Assembly (NCBI GenBank): GCA_023473405.1
Contig: JAMCZD010000434.1
Span: 1 to 11,483 of the forward strand
DNA: 11,483 bases
DNA from: Candidatus Omnitrophota bacterium
GTDB lineage: Bacteria; Verrucomicrobiota; Verrucomicrobiia; Limisphaerales; UBA1319
Direction of reading: 5' to 3'
A model generated the notes under the pieces. The model ran no database searches. It saw nothing but the letters and a program-made list of their open reading frames with translations, and was not told where the DNA came from. Shown here in pieces: positions 6,459-11,483 of the stretch. Positions within the stretch are counted from its first letter, which is position 1. The number at the start of each line of letters is the position of its first letter. Both the position numbers and the translations under genes were made by a program.

Positions 6459-9305
6459 TCAAAAGCGTTCGGTGTAGGCGGCCTCCACGTTGTCGAGGAA
6501 CAACCCCTGAAACTGTCCGGCGGCCAATGTGGGCAAGGTCAGTCGAAACTGATGCGGCTTATCCGGGACCAAGTCAGACAAATCGTCATACCACCCGACA
6601 AACGATTGGTTCGCGCCCACGTTGTAGATGGTCATGTAAGCCGGCGTAAGTGAAACCTTCCGTCCGTCGATCTCCAGAGACACCGCCAAGGCCGGGTTCG
6701 GGTTGGCAACGTTGACAAAGAGCAGCAGGCGGTACGAACCCAGCCAGGTGGCCAGTAGATCGTCGGAGGTGTAGGGAACCGGCCAGGCAGCCTTGCGCGC
6801 GTTTAGTTGATCAAAGACGCGCGAGGGGATCGTGATTTGCGCTTCATAAACGCCACCCGTGAACGACGGGTCGTATTGGCCGATTTGCTGGAGCCGATTG
6901 AAAGGGGCCCCGGCGAAATGAACTGCGGCACGGACCAGGTTAGTCTGCTGCTGAAAGGGCATCGCCACCCCGTTGACCGTGAGCGCCGTGACTTTTTTGT
7001 CATCAGGCAACAGGACTTGAAAATCAGCACGGCTGCCCATTTGGCCGATCACTTCCTTCAAGCAGAGGACGCCGTTGTCCAGGATCGCGGTTCCGCGCAC
7101 CCCCAACAACCACGGCTGGGTGACATGAGGGGCTTTGGTGATTTCCAACACCAGCGCATCCGCCCCGGGCATGGGGAGCGACACCGAATCACCCAAGCGC
7201 CAAAAGCCACCGCCGGGTAACGCGAACCGTTTGCCATTTTCGGCATCGGGATATAGCTGGCGAAGAATAAATGGACCGCCGTTGGTCAGCCCGATGGACT
7301 GGTCCAGGGTGAAGTGCGCCGTAAGCGACCGGTAATTGGGATTAAAGAGAAACACAAACCCGTGGCCGTTCATGAATGCCGCCGTTCCGTCTACACGCCC
7401 CAACCGCGGCTGAGTGAGGATGGGGTGCAAGTGGCGCAACGTATCCAGGTTCCGGTCCACCCAGTCGAACCAGTTTCGCATCCATTGTTTGTCCTCCGTC
7501 GAGAAGGCATTGAACTCGTTGGTGTCGCGCGCGGGAAGGTAGTTCACGACGAGGTTGAACGGGGCGGTACCGATCGCTGAGATAACCGAGTAACGCCAGC
7601 CGAGGTAATCCCAGTCGCGGGTGCGAAAAGCGGTTTGCGGTGCGGCGCCCGAGGCATCCTGGCGCGCGGTCTGGTGAGTCAAGTAGCCGGCGATTATTTC
7701 CACAGGGCAATAGTTGTTCACGCGATACCACCAGGCTGCCCAGCGTTGGCGATCAGCCGAAACGCGATCCCAATGCAAGTCCGGAAACGCCTGGAAACTG
7801 ACGGGTTGCTCGTCGGTGGTAAGGGGATGCGGATAAGAGCCAGCCAGCCACGTCCAGGCTCCGAATCCTTGATATTGCTGGCGGCCATCGATGACGGCGT
7901 TGGGTATTTGCCGGCGCAACTGCTTCAGAATCCGGCGGCAGCCATACCACTGCGCGTAGGGTGAGCTGGGGGCATTGCCGTTGCCTAAAAACCAGTAGTC
8001 GAAGGACCAACCGCCTATGCCGGTCGCCTTCTGGAAGTCAACCAGGAGTCGCAACCACCAGTCCTGGAAACTGCGTTGGCCGGTATCGGCATAACCGGTC
8101 AGTGCCGTCCACTGCGGATTCTGCTTAAAAGGCAGGCTGGGATATGCATAAGCCAGCAACTTCAAGTTATCGCTCTTCGCGTAGTCGAGCATAGTCTGAA
8201 CCGAAGGAGGCACCGCGTTGCTGCCGGGATACCAGGCATTGGTGCGGATTTGCTGGCCGAGCCCCAGCCACAGAATATTTTCCCAGCTCCAGGAATCGCT
8301 GTTGGCAGAGATCGAAGACAGCAGGTTATTAGCCGGGGTGTAAAGCACGTCCCGGCAACCCACGGCTTCGGCTTGGTCAAGGATGCGCTTGTATTCGGTT
8401 TGACCAGAAGTCGTGCCGACATCGATTTGATAGTCGTTTTCACACCAACCGACGTGAACCCGGATCGAGTGAGTGGGGCGCCACAGCAGAAACGCGTGCA
8501 CGCAATCCGTGAGGGCGTCCAACTCTGCCCGGTCAATTGTCGGTCCGCTGGAAGCCGTAGTATCGGGTATATATTGCCACTCGGGGACCATATTGACCGG
8601 GTAGGCAACACCGCTAAGCGCGTAAGGCCCGAAAAGCAGGCGATCCGAACTGAAGGGGCCGTAACTCATGTTCCAGACAAGGCCTGGGGAATAGGAGGCC
8701 CTGACCTGCTGGCCGGCTACCGAGATTGCGGCATATTGGGGCGCCATTTGTAGGTTGAGAAAAAGGCCGTGGCTGACCGGAGTTCCGGCACCATCGTTGA
8801 AACGCAACAGGCAACCGCTGTTAACGGATTGCTGAGAGGCAATCCTGGTGACCAGCCCTCCTCGCAGTACGGCGACGCGGTTCACCACGAAGTTTGTGGC
8901 AGCGGACGTCGAGACCGTAATCCGTTTGCTGACAAACCTCCAACCCGGTTCCAACTCGTAGACAGCTTGAAAAATCCACAGACCATAATTGAACTGATAA
9001 ATCCGCGTGGCCGCCCTTTGTCGTCCCAGCACCGGAACATCCGAAGAACTCAGAAAGGTGTCACCGCCGACGGATATGGAAAAGTCATCCTGGTTGAACG
9101 CGAATGATTTCCCCGTAACCAAGTCAGTCAGGTTCGTCAAGCCACGTGCGTTAAAATCCGCGCGGATCAATCCATTTTGCAGCGAGTCCGCCCGTATCGC
9201 GGCAGCCATTCCCAACAAGCCGGCCAGCACACATAGCCAACCGCGACGGGGTGGGAGAAATGTCGCGCGTGCAGTTCGCGAGAGCCATTGAGTTCGCGTT
9301 TTCAT
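6459..9305 (-). CDS. Large secreted protein with probable TIM-barrel glycoside hydrolase-like core
   Basis: 948 residues from the ATG at 9305, which has GAGAAATT just upstream; a TTG at 9326 would add seven residues. The N-terminus is a signal peptide: basic region to R21, hydrophobic WLCVLAGLLGMAAAIRA, likely cleavage near A39. RRGWL before the core gives a weak twin-arginine look. Residues about 40-270 read as beta-rich, like the N-terminal beta-sandwich of alpha-galactosidase-type enzymes. About 280-640 look like a TIM barrel with alternating strand/helix segments (VGWCENDYQI, DVLYTPANN, LKLLAYAYPS, GGWSFDYWFLG, NAVIDGRQQYQGF, EIIAGYLTHQ). D436 in SFDYW is a possible nucleophile; D473 and D498/E499 are other acidic candidates. 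The rest is beta-rich and could include a carbohydrate-binding jelly roll. It lies 36 bases downstream of the MFS gene, so probably in its operon. I do not recognise a named family; the hydrolase role is inference. Confidence 0.8.
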   Translation of the reverse strand: MKTRTQWLSRTARATFLPPRRGWLCVLAGLLGMAAAIRADSLQNGLIRADFNARGLTNLTDLVTGKSFAFNQDDFSISVGGDTFLSSSDVPVLGRQRAATRIYQFNYGLWIFQAVYELEPGWRFVSKRITVSTSAATNFVVNRVAVLRGGLVTRIASQQSVNSGCLLRFNDGAGTPVSHGLFLNLQMAPQYAAISVAGQQVRASYSPGLVWNMSYGPFSSDRLLFGPYALSGVAYPVNMVPEWQYIPDTTASSGPTIDRAELDALTDCVHAFLLWRPTHSIRVHVGWCENDYQIDVGTTSGQTEYKRILDQAEAVGCRDVLYTPANNLLSSISANSDSWSWENILWLGLGQQIRTNAWYPGSNAVPPSVQTMLDYAKSDNLKLLAYAYPSLPFKQNPQWTALTGYADTGQRSFQDWWLRLLVDFQKATGIGGWSFDYWFLGNGNAPSSPYAQWYGCRRILKQLRRQIPNAVIDGRQQYQGFGAWTWLAGSYPHPLTTDEQPVSFQAFPDLHWDRVSADRQRWAAWWYRVNNYCPVEIIAGYLTHQTARQDASGAAPQTAFRTRDWDYLGWRYSVISAIGTAPFNLVVNYLPARDTNEFNAFSTEDKQWMRNWFDWVDRNLDTLRHLHPILTQPRLGRVDGTAAFMNGHGFVFLFNPNYRSLTAHFTLDQSIGLTNGGPFILRQLYPDAENGKRFALPGGGFWRLGDSVSLPMPGADALVLEITKAPHVTQPWLLGVRGTAILDNGVLCLKEVIGQMGSRADFQVLLPDDKKVTALTVNGVAMPFQQQTNLVRAAVHFAGAPFNRLQQIGQYDPSFTGGVYEAQITIPSRVFDQLNARKAAWPVPYTSDDLLATWLGSYRLLLFVNVANPNPALAVSLEIDGRKVSLTPAYMTIYNVGANQSFVGWYDDLSDLVPDKPHQFRLTLPTLAAGQFQGLFLDNVEAAYTERF

Positions 9306-9341
9306 AATTTCTCGGAAAAAGTTCAATCCCCATCTTCACTT

Positions 9342-10769
9342 CTAATCGACGAGTTCGCGCTCGATTTGTTCCAGGGTTTTGCCTTTCGTCTCGGGGAGTC
9401 GCAGGAATATGAACACAAACCCGAGAAAGCAGATCGCCGAGTATATCCAAAAGCATCGGTCCAGACCCAATCGCTCGTCCATGATGGGGAACGTCTGCGA
9501 GAGCACGAAGTTGCCCACCCAAAGCGCCGCCACCGAAACCGACATCGCACCACCGCGGATGCGGTTCGGGAAGATTTCAGAGAGAATCACCCAGGTGATA
9601 GGCGCCAGCGAATAGCAATAACAGGCGATTGCCGCCACCACCAGGACCACCGGCACCAGGCCTTTGAGATGCTGGTGATAAGCGCCGCCGACAAGCAAAT
9701 AAATTATCGACAAACCAAGGGCGCCGCTCAGCATCAGGACGCGCCGACCCCAGCGGTCCACCGTGCCAATCGCAACCAGGGTCATGAGCACCGCCACAAT
9801 GCCGGTGATGACGATATTGAAGAGTATGCCCGATACCTGGTAGCCGGCATTGGCGAAAATGCGGGAGCCGTACTGAAAAATCACGTTGATGCCGCACCAC
9901 TGCTGGAACACAGCCAGCACCACACCCACCAGCAGAATCCTGAGCATTTTCGGTTCCAGTAACCGGCCCAAGTCCAGCTTTTCGGTTTCGTTGACCAGGG
10001 TCGCTTCGATCTCCTTCACCGAACGGGTGGCGTAGCCTTCTCCGCCGACCCTTACCAACACACCCAAGGCGCGATCGGAACGCCCCTTTTTGACCAGCCA
10101 GCGCGGGCTTTCGGGCACGAAAAACATCGAGATGAAGAAAACCAGCGCCGGAACCGAAGTGGCGCCGAACATCCAGCGCCAGGCGGTCTGCACGTTCCAG
10201 GAATCCAAAGGGAGTTGCGCAACGGTGGCTCCCGGGGCGGTTGGCTGGGCTATCAGCCAGTTTGCCAACTGCGCCGCCACCACGCCAAACGCGATGGTAA
10301 GTTGATTCACCGAAACCAGGCGACCCCGCATGTCCGCGGGGGCGATCTCGGCGATATACAGAGGCGAAAGACTCGAGGCGATACCGATGGCCACTCCCCC
10401 CAAAAGCCGGCTTGTCACGAACAGGGTGAAATTCGGCGCCAGGCTCGTCCCAAGCGAGGTGCCCACGAACAGGAAACCGGAAATCAGCAGCAAAGGCTTC
10501 CGCCCGAACTTGTCACTGAGCACGCCGGCAAACATGGCGCCAACGAGCGCGCCGAGCAATGCACTGCTCATCGCCCAACCGACCTGCAGAGACGAGTTGA
10601 GATTGAAATATCTTTCGTAAAACAACTCGGCGCCCCCGATAACCACCCAGTCGTAACCGAACATCAGCCCGCCCAGGGCCGCAATAAGCACGATGGTGAA
10701 GATATAGACGCGGTTGAGAGTTGCAACCATCTCGCCGGGCGGGCGAATAGTACGCATGACGGGGCTCAT
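9342..10769 (-). CDS. Sugar porter family MFS transporter
   Basis: 475 residues, the usual length for bacterial sugar porters of the XylE/GalP type. Twelve hydrophobic segments are expected and the characteristic motifs are visible: GGLMFGYDW in the first helix, DKFGRKP at 86-92 (loop 2-3), RLLGGVAIGIASS, PLYIAEIAPADMRGRL, PESPRWL at 219-225 before the central loop, QQWCGIN at 289-295 (sugar-contacting helix 7), DRWGRR, PITWVILSEIFPNRIRG and PETKGKTLEQIE at 459-470. These point to proton-coupled or facilitated uptake of a monosaccharide across the inner membrane; which sugar cannot be told. The ATG at 10769 lies 3 bases after the stop of the GH43-type gene, with little Shine-Dalgarno sequence, so translation may depend on coupling. 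In-frame ATGs near 10757 and 10730 are alternatives. It probably takes up the products of the flanking hydrolases. Confidence 0.95.
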   Translation of the reverse strand: MSPVMRTIRPPGEMVATLNRVYIFTIVLIAALGGLMFGYDWVVIGGAELFYERYFNLNSSLQVGWAMSSALLGALVGAMFAGVLSDKFGRKPLLLISGFLFVGTSLGTSLAPNFTLFVTSRLLGGVAIGIASSLSPLYIAEIAPADMRGRLVSVNQLTIAFGVVAAQLANWLIAQPTAPGATVAQLPLDSWNVQTAWRWMFGATSVPALVFFISMFFVPESPRWLVKKGRSDRALGVLVRVGGEGYATRSVKEIEATLVNETEKLDLGRLLEPKMLRILLVGVVLAVFQQWCGINVIFQYGSRIFANAGYQVSGILFNIVITGIVAVLMTLVAIGTVDRWGRRVLMLSGALGLSIIYLLVGGAYHQHLKGLVPVVLVVAAIACYCYSLAPITWVILSEIFPNRIRGGAMSVSVAALWVGNFVLSQTFPIMDERLGLDRCFWIYSAICFLGFVFIFLRLPETKGKTLEQIERELVD

Positions 10770-10772
10770 ATT

Positions 10773-11483
10773 CTAATAGACCTGCCCATCGTCATCCTGA
10801 AAGAGCGAGGCGTCAATTTCACTGGTAAGCGGTCCGTCTGGCTTGACGTCCACGTAGGGACCTTCCGCCTTGCCGGTCTGGCTGCGCAACAAGCCGGTGC
10901 CGCCGCCCGGCCAATTTACGCAATACGAAATCCAAAAAGTTCCCTTGAGGTAGTGGATTTCCGGGGCCCAGATGGCACGGCAGCCGTCTTTCACGGGTCT
11001 TTGCCACGTGGCGTCTTTTGCAAAGCTCCAGACCAGGCCGAGCGGCATCCAATTCGTCAGGTCGCGCGACTGCCAGATGCGGATGCCCTCGTTTGTCTTC
11101 CACCAATCCGGAAAGCCGGTAGTCCCGCTAAGGTAGTAGTTGCCATCGGGTGCCAGGCAGATGCAGGTATCGCGCACCGGGTAGTTGAAAAGCATGCGCA
11201 CCGGCGATGCCTTGGCCTGCTCGACGATGCCCGCGTCGATGTATTGTCCCCCGTAAGTTTGGCTCGCATGGACGGCCATAAAGTTCTTGCCAGGCCGAAG
11301 CGCAGCCAGCGCGGCAGGGCTGATGGGCACTTCGCCGTAGGAGGTGGACCAACCGGTCAGCTTCGCCGCCAGCACGCCATTGAAGTAAATCTCGGGCGCT
11401 TCGTCATAGTGAACGACAAGATGCGGGTCATTCAGACTCCGATCGGGCAGGGAGAATTCCCGGCGCAACCAAATATCGGTGGT
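10773..11483 (-). CDS. Jelly-roll + GH43-type glycosidase, truncated at both ends (N-term by window, C-term by early stop)
   Basis: The frame is open to the window edge (TTDIWLRREFSLPD...), so the N-terminus is missing. About the first 95 visible residues form a beta-galactosidase-like jelly roll (DIWLRREF, EIYFNGVLAAKLTG, LRPGKNFMAVHASQ, GGQYIDAGIV). A GH43/GH-F five-bladed propeller then begins: RDTCICLAPDGNYYLSG with the first Asp (codon 11169-11171) where the general base sits, IWQSRDLTNW, WAPEIHYLKGTFWISY, and EIDASLFQDDDGQVY with the second Asp (codon 10812-10814). The protein stops at TAG 10773-10775, immediately after that blade strand. In GH43 enzymes roughly the second half of the propeller, with the general-acid Glu, follows this point, and it is absent here. 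The MFS gene begins 3 bases later. The gene is therefore probably inactive through a deletion, or the join is an assembly error. Substrate class would be arabinose- or xylose-containing glycans. Confidence 0.8.
   Translation of the reverse strand, partial: TTDIWLRREFSLPDRSLNDPHLVVHYDEAPEIYFNGVLAAKLTGWSTSYGEVPISPAALAALRPGKNFMAVHASQTYGGQYIDAGIVEQAKASPVRMLFNYPVRDTCICLAPDGNYYLSGTTGFPDWWKTNEGIRIWQSRDLTNWMPLGLVWSFAKDATWQRPVKDGCRAIWAPEIHYLKGTFWISYCVNWPGGGTGLLRSQTGKAEGPYVDVKPDGPLTSEIDASLFQDDDGQVY

Noticed and set aside
9288..9962. Plus-strand frame of 224 codons opposite the MFS gene
   Set aside because: It overlaps conserved MFS motifs in full and its translation is low-complexity, charged and His-rich.

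Overview
The window is GC-rich and densely coding. It holds two tail-to-tail gene groups, one on each strand, meeting near position 6430-6458. The protein types suggest a Planctomycetes-Verrucomicrobia-type Gram-negative bacterium, perhaps Verrucomicrobiota: a GAF-HlyD adaptor, a PqqD-like/M50/HlyD fusion, and secreted glycosidases with beta-galactosidase-like jelly-roll domains. This assignment rests on remembered family distribution. No rRNA or other marker gene is present.

Plus strand, 1-6426: a compact operon that looks like an unusual envelope export or processing system. In order it encodes (i) the C-terminal end of a HlyD/RND-type membrane fusion protein, cut by the window edge; (ii) a 622-residue protein with a cytoplasmic N-terminal region containing a GAF-like domain, one membrane helix and a periplasmic HlyD-type adaptor; (iii) a 718-residue polytopic M50 (site-2-protease type) metallopeptidase with a PqqD/RRE-like N-terminus and a HlyD-like C-terminus; and (iv) a 663-residue SecA-family ATPase with all helicase motifs intact. 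The SecA-like protein stops where the helical scaffold and two-helix finger of true SecA would begin. Genes i/ii and iii/iv overlap, which suggests translational coupling. No ABC ATPase is present, so the SecA-like protein is the only visible energy source. My reading is that the M50 protein recognises and perhaps cleaves a leader-bearing polypeptide, the SecA-like motor drives or remodels it, and the HlyD parts link to an outer-membrane channel encoded elsewhere. The domains are visible in the sequence; the working model is inference.

Minus strand, 11483-6459: a carbohydrate-use cluster read right to left. It starts with a jelly-roll plus GH43-type protein, cut at its N-terminus by the window edge and apparently truncated at its C-terminus by a stop just after the second catalytic Asp. 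Next comes a complete 12-helix sugar-porter MFS transporter, starting 3 bases after that stop. The last gene encodes a large secreted protein with a probable TIM-barrel glycosidase-like core that I cannot place in a named family. Together they suggest extracellular or periplasmic glycan hydrolysis and sugar uptake.

There is no gene-free stretch over 300 bases. I saw no RNA genes, CRISPR arrays, insertion sequences or convincing terminators.
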